A DNA stretch of 64,000 nucleotides from Megaleporinus macrocephalus. Taxonomy: Eukaryota; Chordata; Actinopteri; Characiformes; Anostomidae. The DNA lies in assembly GCA_021613375.1 (NCBI GenBank), contig CM038702.1, forward strand, positions 27,263,349 to 27,327,348, written 5' to 3'. Below the pieces are notes generated by a model. That model was given only the letters and a program-made list of their open reading frames with translations. It did no database searches and was not told the origin of the DNA. Within the stretch, counting starts at the first letter, position 1; every line of letters starts with the position of its first letter. Of the stretch, positions 9,801-22,300 are shown piece after piece. A program made the translations under genes and the position numbers.

Positions 9801-12170
9801 TACATGCTTACTGAATATGACAGGACATCAAGTCACAAGAGTGATGCAGATGAATAAACCCTGAACACTAACCCAACAGCAAGCCTCGTCCATCTCCCGC
9901 CCACAGAAACACACCCGCCATCAAAAACCTACCACAACCACAGGCACGGCTGAGATCAGTTTTTATCAAACTATCAATCAAAACACACTCACTCTGTTTG
10001 TAATAGATTAGCACAGATCGCTCAACAAACAGAAACCAGAAAGGAAGATGGAGGACAGAAAACAGAGCTCGTCTGACAGCCTGGCTTTTGTCGGCCCTTT
10101 TATCAGATGTGGGTGTTTAATTTTGATTCACATAAAAACTAATTTCTTCGAGGTCTGATTTGTTTGTCAGACTGAAGAATGAGACAACTGTCAACAGAAT
10201 TAAATGCCGTGTTAATGCGGTGTTGGGGCAGCGTTAAAGCCTTTGAGTAATTGCTGTTACAGCAAAACGACAGTACCTCGATCCTGGTGGTGAAATTGCC
10301 CCTCATAGGTCTACAGTCATTACCATCACTTTGCTAAGCTGCAGTGACCATGTAGTGCACTGACCAAAGACACATGGAAGGTGTGGCTATGCGGGAAGCA
10401 CCTTGGGATGTGCTTGCAGTAAGAGAGTTACAGTTGAGCTGTGGGTTAGTTGGTGCCAGTGTTAGTGCCTATTGTCATGTAGAGGGGTGTACTGGTGGTG
10501 ACCTGCTTGCTATCTCAGCCTTTCAGAAGCACTAAGTTCCCCACTGCTGCCGTGTTCAATAAAAGAGCAAATGAGTGAAGAGCCTTGCTTCCCACGTCAT
10601 CACAATAAAATTGAAATATAACAACATAATTACTCTATCAATGAAATAGTTAAGATATGCAATTACATTACATCACATGTACACTAAATGTATGACAGGT
10701 TTTAATCTAAAAGGATTTTCAGCTTCAATAACAAAAAGATAATGAATTTAATTCCTAACAAAATTTCTCCTCTTTCTTTCATTGTGCTATGAGCAAGAAA
10801 TTGTTCTAATACAACTACAGCATGCATCTGTTATCACCAACGGGAGCTCAGGTTAATTACGGTTGTATTTTGTATTGAGTAAACTCACATGCTGATTCTG
10901 CTCTAGTTGATTAAATGGAAAAGTTTGGCAAAGTAAAGTAAGTTCATCTATTTTTGAACGTTAGGTTTTAAGTGTTCAAGAAAACTTTAGCAGCCAGTTC
11001 CAGATCAATTTTGCCTGCCCCCAGCCATGAAGCCGCTACATTGCTGAGGGGATTTCGTTCTCTCATGCTGCTTGGAAACGGAAAAACTCTTTACTTTGCA
11101 GCAAGAATTAATCCCACCATCACAAATACGTGACGGGGGCTTTGAGATTACCAACATGAGTTTTTCCAGAGGGCCGAGGACGGACCCCTGAGGAACGCCG
11201 CAGGCAAAAAATCCCCCAAAGCGTCTGGCTAGACTTGGAATGAGGGGGGAAAAAAGTGTGTCCTTAAATACACCCAGCAGCCTGTGAAGCACATGCATCT
11301 TCATTTCTCCTTGTCTTCTGCTTCCACCTGCTAAAGCTTCTGAAAGCGCTTCATCATGGATCCATGATGACAGATGCTGTGATTTTGGAATTTGGATTTT
11401 GTTTTAATGCTTAGAAGTCTGGAGTCGTTGGTGTTATTTTTCTATACGTTCAGTTTAGATCACATAATTAGCTATGAGTAACTGCAAACTCGCACGTTGC
11501 AATGCATTTTCGGTTTCCAGATTGCGAGGCAGGAAATGTTTGGAGGCAAACTCTTATAAATGCCAGTGTACATTACGTTGGCTCTTTAAAAGCGGCCTAT
11601 AATGGCCATTCCCTGAAAAACACAAATACTCGTAACGCTGTAAAGACTCAATTTGAGATCAGTCGCAATTTCTCTCCGCCCTCACAAGTCACATCCAATT
11701 ATAGCGGCTTCACTCGCAGTGTGTTCCCTCAGAGACGCCCACCGCCTTTCAAGCGTTTCTTCTGTTGTGGTTTCAGCCAGTGATGAGGAGCTCTTAAAGA
11801 GTGGAGGGTGATGAAGAGCTCGTTAGTCATCCTCCCTCTCAAACTCCCTGCTCTGGAAGGAGCGCATTAAAAGCTTTTCCAAACCACAGCGAGTCAACAA
11901 ACGCGCACATGCCAACAACACCATTCAGCACAGGAACACACAGGAGCCGAGGAGCACCCATGCTTCCATACGCTCACTTCAGCTTCTCTCAGGAACAAAC
12001 TTCCAGTCTGAAATGTTTTCATCCAGCTTATCTGAGATTCAATTACTACTGAACTCACTCAGTATCAGCGCTCACAGGCCGTCACTAGAACCAGTCGTAC
12101 TGGTATGTTATTAAGTGTGTACATAGTTTTACTAATGTATTACAGGAGACACTAACAGAGCTTTCAACTG
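9800..12170. other. Mostly unique sequence, no gene recognised
   Basis: I see no splice-flanked coding segment. The part from about 11480 to 12050 is repeat-free and relatively CG-containing, with open but unrecognised frames. It is a candidate conserved noncoding region rather than a gene. Confidence 0.4.
11140..11240 (-). pseudogene. Possible LINE reverse-transcriptase scrap
   Basis: On the minus strand a frame reads CGVPQGSVLGPL (near 11165-11200), which is the usual motif of non-LTR reverse transcriptases just before the catalytic YADD region. The flanking residues do not look like RT and no other domain is seen. This is either a very short LINE fragment or a coincidence. Confidence 0.4.
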
Positions 12171-12177
12171 GACCACT

Positions 12178-12905
<728 letters not shown>

Positions 12906-13561
12906 CATAAGAAAGACAAGAACATCACACCATTCAACATAGACAACTAGCTGTAAAGATTAGGGCTGCTGGTAATCATGCTTTATCCACTGTGGGATGC
13001 TGGTATAGGTACTGTGTAGGAAAGGAAATCTGTGATTATGAGTTAATATTAAAAAAATAATTTTCTTCTGGGTAATGGTGATAGTTGGGTAATGACCACC
13101 ATCGTGCCTCATTATAACCAATATAGCTAAACTGTCAAAAAGATGAAATTTCTGCTGATCTAAGGACAGTTTTTATTAGTCATAGGCAAAGGCACCGTTT
13201 TCCTGCTTTATTGTGTGCAATATCTTCATTGCCATCCGAGAGCTTTTCCAAATTCTCAGGGGGGCCTGACTTTCAAGGCCAACTCAGTAGCTGCGCCCCT
13301 GCAGTGCAATAGCCCAGTTGGTCCTTAGTAATTACCTCAGTACCACGACGTCTCTGGGACCACTCCAGGACGCCCCTCAGACCTATAACCAGACCCTTCC
13401 TAAAATGAAATTCTGGCAACACAACTGACATCCATCGAGAGAAATGAAGTTTGTATGAGGCCAAAGCAGCAGACAATATGGAGAATAAATAGCCCAGTGA
13501 AACATGATGATTAGGCGCTATGCTGTAGATGCTTTTATCGATGTTGAATTATTGTGTGTGC

Positions 13562-13563
<2 letters not shown>

Positions 13564-13615
<52 letters not shown>
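13564..13615. repeat. (TG)n microsatellite followed by a G run
   Basis: About 26 TG units, then TCGT and a run of ten G. Confidence 0.97.
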
Positions 13616-13616
<1 letters not shown>

Positions 13617-14123
13617 GTGGGGGGGGGGTCGGTGAGCATAAACAGATGAGTCTGCAGCAAAGTAAAGCATGACGACAGTGGAAAACTGACTGTAAATCAG
13701 ATTGAGTTTCTTGCTGGAGAAACTGAAGGAAGGACAATGACTCAAGGTTAAAGCAGCTTTCATCTTCATTCGCCTGGACACTGTCAACAAATTTGGTCCA
13801 CTCTTTAAGTGACAGTCTAGCTGAAGGCTCTGTCTGTGGAGCCATATGTGTAACCCAGAGGATCACACATGCGCACACACAAACACACACACCCAAGCAC
13901 AAAGACAAACAGATGACATCAAGAACTCCTGATTCTCAGATGTTGTACTGATGTTACAGGCTGAAGTGGCAGACTCTTTTCTCTATCACACTGTTGATGT
14001 TTGCAGATAAATTTGATTACTTTATCCAGGCTCCACCTTCAGATGTGCTCTTTTGTAGCTACTCTTATGAGGCTGGACAAGCTTTAAGAATGATAAAAAA
14101 ATAAAAACTTATTGAGGAACTCA

Positions 14124-14274
14124 ATATTCATTCACCCTTATGAGAAACTGTAGAACACAACTCAGTTTATGTCACAATACCTACATTTAGAGTGAGATAT
14201 TCACTCAACCTAATGAGAAACTGTAGAACACAACTCAGTTTATATCACAATACCTACATTTAGAGTGAGATATT
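14124..14274 (+). repeat. Two copies of the 73-bp satellite
   Basis: Two tandem units contain AATGAGAAACTGTAGAACAC, AACTCAGTTTAT and ACCTACATTTAGAGTGAGAT. They are the same unit and orientation as the 16-copy array at 46206-47395. Confidence 0.93.
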
Positions 14275-14426
14275 AATTTGAAAAACTCTAGCTCACAACT
14301 TAACATCAGTAGCTTTATGGTACACAAAATATTTTTTGTTTGCATTTTCTAGTCAGACAGCATCTCGAAGCAGGGTTCTAGGTCTAGAGCCCTAACAAGC
14401 AAATTTAGATAATCATATATGTTATA

Positions 14427-14587
14427 GATCCCAGAGGGAAATTCAAGACATTTAACCCATCCATGCAGTGAAACACTAACATATACACACATACTAGGGG
14501 CCGTGAGCACACTTCCCCCGAGCAGTAGGTATACCTACCACAGCGCCCGAGGAGCAGTCAGGGGTTAGGTGCCTTGCTCAAGGGCAC

Positions 14588-14590
<3 letters not shown>
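14427..14590 (+). mobile_element. Fish interspersed repeat resembling a LINE 3' tail
   Basis: It opens GATCCCAGAGGGAAATTC and closes GCCTTGCTCAAGGGCACTTC, with GAGCAGTAGG between them. These phrases are found in many copies in teleost genomes, as the 3' region of a non-LTR element in my recollection. It runs directly into the CA/CATA/TA microsatellite. A second fragment is at 55105-55165. Confidence 0.55.
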
Positions 14591-14641
<51 letters not shown>

Positions 14642-14653
14642 TACATACATACA

Positions 14654-14705
<52 letters not shown>

Positions 14706-14710
14706 CATAC

Positions 14711-14759
<49 letters not shown>

Positions 14760-14760
14760 C

Positions 14761-14809
<49 letters not shown>

Positions 14810-14860
14810 CATATATATATACATATATATATATATACATACATATATATATATACATAC

Positions 14861-14927
<67 letters not shown>

Positions 14928-14947
14928 CATATATACATATATATACA
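14591..14947. repeat. Compound microsatellite (CA)n(CATA)n(TA)n
   Basis: CA units to about 14636, then CATA tetranucleotides to about 14681, then long TA runs broken by CATACATA blocks to about 14947. The TA part is self-complementary over more than 200 bp. Open frames here are artefacts. Confidence 0.97.
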
Positions 14948-15049
14948 TGTATACTGGTATACCTGTGAATATTATACAACTTTATACTATACAAATATTA
15001 TACAAGCAATTCTACCTACAATGTAACTGCCCAATCCAATACGTACACA

Positions 15050-16040
15050 ATATATAAAGCAACTGTAGAAAGGATTAGTGATTAATATTCTCTCATGTTC
15101 TTCTAATAAACTCCATGTCATTTGAATTGCCGGACTTTCTTGACGAGTCATTGGTTGTTTTTTTTTTGTCTTTCTTTTGCTCCGACTCTGACTCTTTTCA
15201 GGCTAATGCTGACATGAGAACTCTCTAACGCGCACACACACACACACACATGCTCTCACACATACACTCTGTAGTAACGAAAAAACGCTTGCTTGCCAGA
15301 TGCATCACAGCAGCGCAAACCCTCAGACATGCCACCACTGATGTTCAGAGAATTAAACACATGTGCACTCACACACATGCACACCCACACATGCACACAC
15401 ACACTCCCGCAGTCTGTGTCCGTGCCATAGCCACACTTAGCAGAGGTGTATAAGTGTGTGTACCTGTTAGGTGTGTGTGCACCCTCATCCTTCCCGTCGT
15501 CTCCATCCTTCTGATATACCATGATTGGAGTGTGTGTGTGCAAGCGTTAGAGCCGAGAGCTCTGATCACTCTGCAGCATCTCCTGCTGCGCAGGTACAGG
15601 ATGGCTGCAATTACAGTCCATTGCCAGCAGGGGGAAATACACACACACATGCATACGCACACCCACAGCCAGGAGTAAAGGACTGCAGGGGTTTATCAGC
15701 TTTTCCCAAAGTGGTCCCTCCCCATTAACACTCCATTACAGAGTGTCACTCCATATGAAGTTACGCTCTCAGCTGTGGAGGGCACTCTTAATGAGGAAAG
15801 AGGCTTTCAGCATATGGGCAAACTTTGGGATGCCCTTGCTACACTTCATCGGAAGGAGGAAGCAGCCGTCACCATGGCTATAGATAGATGCTTTGCTTGA
15901 TTAGCTGTGTTGTCATCATGTGCTGCAGTAGTGCTTCACCGTTTTTAAGAGTCAGTGACAATTGAAGAGTAAAGAGTTTGAAGAGACATTTTTTTTTTTT
16001 TTTAAGATTTGGACACAGCAGCTGTTCTTTACATTTACAT
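15050..16040. other. Unique sequence with short CA tracts, no gene recognised
   Basis: CA/TG-rich patches lie between 15230 and 15665. The stretch 15700-15920 is repeat-free, of even composition and without coding signature, and is a candidate noncoding element. Confidence 0.4.
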
Positions 16041-16044
16041 TTCA

Positions 16045-16160
16045 GGATGTATGGACCGACAGAAATGCTCCAAAATCCCTTGGAAAAAACTCTGGCTCCA
16101 TTGGCTTACATTGAAAGTAAAGACTGTTTTTGGCCTCTCCTGTAAAGTTGCCATAAAACT
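16045..16160. mobile_element. MITE with GTCGCTGTCC termini, truncated copy
   Basis: The internal part of the 5496 MITE family in reverse orientation: GAAATGCTCCAAAAT, TCCATTGGCTTACATTGAAA and GGCCTCTCCTGTAAAGTTGC. Neither terminal inverted repeat is preserved. Confidence 0.65.
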
Positions 16161-16429
16161 TTCACTTAGTATATAAGTAGAGCATCTTATTATTTACATA
16201 CATAACATAACAAAGGGTAAATAGCTGTAACACTGCTGCACATAAAGGCCACTATATGTACAACTGTAATAAAATATATGCAAAACTTTCAGTATGTCTA
16301 CACTGAACACATCAAGCCGTTCTGCCAAACAAACTACAGGCTTAACAGCTAATTGCCTGAGAGAGCAAGCTACACATTCTACATCTGAGACACCCTTAAA
16401 AACAATATCAGAAACTCACAGCCAAGTAA

Positions 16430-16560
16430 AAGCATGGTGCTACTAACTAAAGTGTGGTTAGAGGTGGGTTAGAGCTCTAGGAGAAAGGGTTCAATACCCA
16501 GGTGTGCTTAGTAGCATGGCCTTTAACCTTCTCTGTTCCAGGAGCACAGTATCATGAGGC
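16430..16560 (+). mobile_element. Possible tRNA-derived SINE fragment
   Basis: GTGGTTAGAGGTGGGTTAGAG resembles a tRNA A box region and GGGTTCAATACCC resembles a B box about 45 bp downstream. No A-rich tail or target duplication is evident. Confidence 0.35.
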
Positions 16561-16599
16561 AGGTATGCTCTAAGCAAAGATATGTGACTGTCTCTAGAT

Positions 16600-19300
16600 T
16601 TTTTTGCCGGCTTGTTGCTTGTAATAAAGTTGAGGATGTGAATGTCTCTCAGCCAGTAACATTGCGAGGTTGGAACTAACTAGGTATAATGTGCATTGTA
16701 TTTTGGTGTGTTGTTCTCTGGTTCATGTTGTGAAAAGCCTTCTGTGCTTTGGTGAAACATTTATTTGCTATATTTCCTTCATCATTGTACTATTCTGTGT
16801 AGTGTTGTCATAAAGCCTGCATTGATGAACGCACTCGCTGTTGGAGGGTTTTATAGTCCACTCTAAGTCTCTGCTAATTACTCTGAGACGGCTCCCAATG
16901 GGGTGATCCCTCCACGTGAATGTACAAATGAAAATGGAGGTGAATAGGCATCATGACCCTACAGTCTCATTCAGGGGTTGGAATTAGACTGGGGTGATGA
17001 GGCCTATTGATCCCCACCTCTGTTTGCATCCGTTCACATTTGCTCATCCTCCGGCCGTGTCTTACTGTCTTTAGACCCATGTTTTCTGATGTTCTCTGAT
17101 GTTCTCTGATGAAATGCTCAAAGTAATCAAGTAAAATCTGCAAAGCTGCACAGCTACCAGCTTATAAATAGCTTTAGAATAAATTCTTTATTTGTTAGTT
17201 TTTATTATTCTTATACTTCTTCTTTTTCTTCTTCTTCTTCTTAGTATTATTATTAGTAATAATAATCATAATAATAATAATCATAATAATAATATTATTT
17301 CATCATATGGCATAAACTTGAAACTTATTTTATGAGCAAAGTCTGTGTACCCAGACAAAGACACTGCTTTATAGACTCTCATTTTCCTCTTTTTTCTGTT
17401 GTTTTCCCAGTGATAAATTGTTTTGATGGGCAAAACAAGCATTGTTTACAAAAAATAAAAAAATAATTGTAAAGGTTTCACCCCTGATGGAGACATGTTA
17501 TGTGATTTATTATCATGGCTGCTGTACATGCAACAAAAACATGCTGAAGTAATTGCAAGATGATAAGCAACAACTCCATCCACACCCATAAAACACTCAG
17601 AAAAGCAAAATATTAATATGCATTGGTGCACATCAATATTGTGCAAATATGAATGTGCATACACAACCAGTTATCACTAGACCTACTGTTTTTATTGTAA
17701 ATATATGCTGAACAATTGCAATGCACAGCATATTTAATTGCTCTGTTTAATTAGTGTAGATAATACTCTTAATGGCTTTACTGTGGACTGTAAACCTTTC
17801 TGTTACTTTAATGGGGGAGTTAATTGAATTAACTGAAAAATTTAGCGAGCAGTTAAGCAGTGTTTCTCCCAACACACACACACACACACACACGCAATGT
17901 GTAGAAATGTGCAGCTGTTCTGTTTGAATGAATGTGGTTTGGAGAACAGACAAACACTGCACTGTCATAGGAAGTGCTTACAGGACAAGTAGCTATGGCC
18001 CTGATTTCCAGCCTATTTATTTATTTGTTTTATTGATTTAGTGATTGGTTGATTGGTTATTTATTCACATTATACACAGATTTTGTTCAAAAAAGCTGCA
18101 AAATTCATCATGTTATCATTAAAAGCCAGTATAAAAGTTAACACTAGCAGTATGAATTAGGAAAAAAACTTATTTAAAGACTGATTTAAATTAATAGAAC
18201 AGGATTAATAGAACATTTTGATCTCATATTATTTCACTTTGCTTTGTTACTTTTTAAGTATTTATTTAATTGGAGTAATAAAATGATATAACAGTATCAG
18301 TATACAGTTAGCACCAGTGAAACCGTTGAACACGGAACTAGTTAACCAGTTGCTTACCAAATAAATTAAATGTTTTTGATTGTAGTGACATTTTTGTGTA
18401 ATGACTATTTTTACATTGATTTAACATTGCAAGAACAGCAAAACCCATCACAAGGAGTCTGATTGGGAATTACTCTGATTAATCCCCACAAGACACAGCT
18501 ACATTAAAGTTAATGTTTTTACTTAAATAAACAAGTGTATATAAACTAGTGCTAATTATAATATAGAATTGTATAGTTATAGAGTTTAAATATAACATTA
18601 CAATCAGAAGGATATAATTAGCCCGGGTGTGACTGGTCACCGCACTGTAATGCCAAGCCAAAAATGTAATGTGTGTAGCTATGATCTCAGCACTGCTCTC
18701 GTTATTCACTGACTCTTGTTTCCCATTTACACTGAAGCCTCCTCTACATCAGATTAGAGCAGATGATCGACAGCAGAGACTGGCCCAGAGAGCAAGGGGA
18801 GAAGGGTGCTGGGTTAGCAAGCATCTTTGCATCTAAAGGTGTATGTGTGTGTGCAGGTCTGTCAAATCTTGCTATGACAGGACCCTCAACAGTGTGAGAC
18901 TAAGTGGTCTGTGGTTCCTGCAAACACTCATGAGTTTGGACACCCTTGCCTTCTTCTATTTGAGTTTCACTGTTATATTTTAATTGATTGGGAAAAAGTA
19001 CAAGTGTAAAAGTGTTGTGAACATAAAAAAGCTGCATAGGTTCATTTTGCTTCAACATGTTTCATGTCTTTCTTGGCATGAAGAGTGGGTTTTGGCTTTA
19101 TTACAAGGGTAGGGCATGTGGTTCCATCCATTTTTGCAGGTTTTTGCAAAGACAGACATAAAGCTATTGGCATCCTGACAAAACAAACACTCACTTGTAT
19201 TAGCGGGGGTGTGGTATTGGTTTAGAATGAATTTGTTGGTTGCAAGATGGTGTTTGTTGGACAGCTATGGTGTTTTGTGAAGATTGTTGGAAAGTGTTGT
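16600..19300. other. AT-rich unique sequence, no gene recognised
   Basis: Contains a CTT/TTA/ATA trinucleotide patch at about 17215-17300 and a short (AC)n at about 17875-17893. Frames are short and unrecognisable. The segment 16840-17060 is a relatively GC-rich repeat-free island. From about 19100 the minisatellite motif begins to appear sporadically. Confidence 0.5.
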
Positions 19301-19329
19301 TTTTTTAATAATCCTGAGATTCTGATTTC

Positions 19330-22300
19330 CAGGAGAATAATATTTTCTTAAAGTTGTTGGGGAATGATGGTGTGTGCTGGAGAATGCTGATGTTTGCTAA
19401 AGAATGATGGTGTTTGTTGGAGAATGTTGGTGTATTAAGTTTGTATTTGGGGGAGAATGGTGGTGTTAGAGAATGTTGGTGAATAAAGTTAGTATTTGGA
19501 GGGATCCTGGTGTTTGTTGGAGAATGTTGGTGGATAAAGTTGGTATTTGGGGGGGGATGCTGGTGTTTGTTGGAGAACGATGGTAGATAAAGTTGGTATT
19601 TGGGGGTAATGGTGATGTTGTTAGAGAATGATGGTGGATAAAGTTGGTATTTGGGGGAGAATGGTGGTGTTTGTTGTAGAAAGTTGGTGGATAAAGTTTG
19701 TATTTGGGAGAGAATGGTGGTGTTTGTTGTAGAAAGTTGGTGGATAAAGTTTGTATTTGGGGGAATGGTGGTGTTAAAGAATGATGGTGGATAAAGTTGG
19801 TATTTGGGGGGAATGGTGGTGTTTGTTGTAGAAAGTTGGTGGATAAAGTTTGTATTTGGGGGAATGGTGTTGTTAGAGGATGATGGTGGATAAAGTTGGT
19901 ATTTGGGGGGATCCTGGTGTTTGTTGTAGAAAGTTGGTGGATAAAGTTTGTATTTGGGGGAATGGTGGTGTTAGAGAATGATGGTGGATAAAGTTGGTAT
20001 TTGGGGGAAAATGGTGGTGTTAGAGAATGATTGTGGATAAAGTTTGTATTTGGGGGGAATGGTGGTGTATGTTGTAGAAAGTTGGTGGATAAAGTTTGTA
20101 TTCGGGGGAGAATGGTGGTGTTTGTTGTAGAAAGTTGCTGGATAAAGTTTGTATTTTGGGGAATGGTGGTGTTAGAGAATGATGGTGGATAAAGTTGGTA
20201 TTTGGGGGGATCCTGGTGTTTGTTGTAGAAAGTTGGTGGATAAAGTTTGTATTTGGGGGAATGGTGTTGTTAGAGGATGATGGTGGATAAAGTTGGTATT
20301 TGGGGGGAATGGTGGTGTTTGTTGTAGAAAGTTGGTGGATAAAGTTTTTATTTGGGGGAATGGTGGTGTTAGATAATGATGGTGGATAAAGTTGGTATTT
20401 GGGGGAGAATGGTGGTGTATGTTGTAGAAAGTTGGTGGATAAAGTTTGTATTTGGGGGAATGGTGGTGTTAGAGGATGATGGCGGATAAAGTTGGTATTT
20501 GGGGGGAATGGTGGTGTTTGTTGTAGAAAGTTGGTGGATAAAGTTTGTATTTGGGGGAATGGTGGTGTTTGTTGTAGAAAGTTGGTGGATAAAGTTTTTA
20601 TTTGGGGGAATGGTGGTGTTAGAGAATGATGGCGGATAAAGTTGGTATTTGGGGGGAATGGTGGTGTTTGTTGTAGAAAGTTGGTGGATAAAGTTTGTAT
20701 TTGGGGGAATGGTGGTGTTTGTTGTAGAAAGTTGGTGGATAAAGTTTTTATTTGGGGGAATGGTGGTGTTAGAGAATGATGGTGGATAAAGTTGGTATTT
20801 GGGGGAGAATGGTGGTGTATGTTGTAGAAAGTTGGTGGATAAAGTTTGTATTTGGGGGAATGGTGGTGTTAGAGAATGATTGTGGATAAAGTTGGTATTT
20901 GGGGAGAATCGTGGTGTATGTTGTAGAAAGTTGATGGATAAAGTTTGTATTTGGGGGAATGGTGGTGTTAGAGAATGATGGTGGATAAAGTTGGTATTTG
21001 GGGGGAATAGTGGTGTTTGTTGTAGAAAGTTGGTGGATAAAGTTTGTATTTGGGGGAATGGTGGTGTTAGAGGATGATGGTGGATAAAGTTGGTATTTGG
21101 GGGAGAATGGTGGTGTATGTTGTAGAAAGTTGGTGGATAAAGTTTGTATTTGGGGGAATGGTGGTGTTTGTTGTAGAAAGTTGGTGGATAAAGTTTGTAT
21201 TTGGGGGAATGGTGGTGTTAGAGAATGATGGTGGATAAAGTTGGTATTTGGGGGGAATGGTGGTGTATGTTGTAGAAAGTTGGTGGATAAAGTTTGTATT
21301 TGGGGGAGAATGGTGGTGTTTGTTGTAGAAAGTTGGTGGATAAAGTTTGTATTTGGGGGAATGGTGGTGTTAGAGAATGATGGTGGATAAAGTTGGTATT
21401 TGGGGGGATCCTGGTGTTTGTTGTAGAAAGTTGGTGGATAAAGTTTGTATTTGGGGGAATGGTGTTGTTAGAGGATGATGGCGGATAAAGTTGGTATTTG
21501 GGGGGAATGGTGGTGTTTGTTGTAGAAAGTTGGTGGATAAAGTTTGTATTTGGGGGAATGGTGGTGTTAGAGAATGATGGTGGATAAAGTTGGTATTTGG
21601 GGGAGAATGGTGGTGTATGTTGTAGAAAGTTGGTGGATAAAGTTTGTATTTGGGGGAATGGTGGTGTTAGAGAATGATGGTGGATAAAGTTGGTATTTGG
21701 GGGAGAATGGTGGTGTTTGTTGTAGAAAGTTGGTGGATAAAGTTTGTATTTGGGGGAATGGTGGTGTTAAAGAATGATGGTGGATAAAGTTGGTATTTGG
21801 GGGAATGGTGGTGTTTGTTGTAGAAAGTTGGTGGATAAAGTTTGTATTTGGGGGAATGGTGGTGTTTGTTGTAGAAAGTTGGTGGATAAAGTTTGTATTT
21901 GGGGGAATGGTGTTGTTAGAGGATGATGGTGGATAAAGTTTGTATTTGGGGGAATGGTGTTGTTAGAGGATGATGGCGGATAAAGTTGGTATTTGGGGGG
22001 AATGGTGGTGTTTGTTGTAGAAAGTTGGTGGATAAAGTTTGTATTTGGGGGAATGGTGGTGTTAGAGAATGATGGTGGATAAAGTTGGTATTTGGGGGGA
22101 TCCTGGTGTTTGTTGTAGAAAGTTGGTGGATAAAGTTTGTATTTGGGGGAATGGTGTTGTTAGAGGATGATGGCGGATAAAGTTGGTATTTGGGGGGAAT
22201 GGTGGTGTTTGTTGTAGAAAGTTGGTGGATAAAGTTTGTATTTGGGGGAATGGTGGTGTTAGAGAATGATGGTGGATAAAGTTGGTATTTGGGGGAGAAT

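Noticed and set aside
14558..15057. Overlapping open frames up to 162 residues of His/Thr/Tyr/Ile repeats on both strands
   Set aside because: They are translations of the (CA)(CATA)(TA) microsatellite; no start context, splice site or non-repeat protein sequence.
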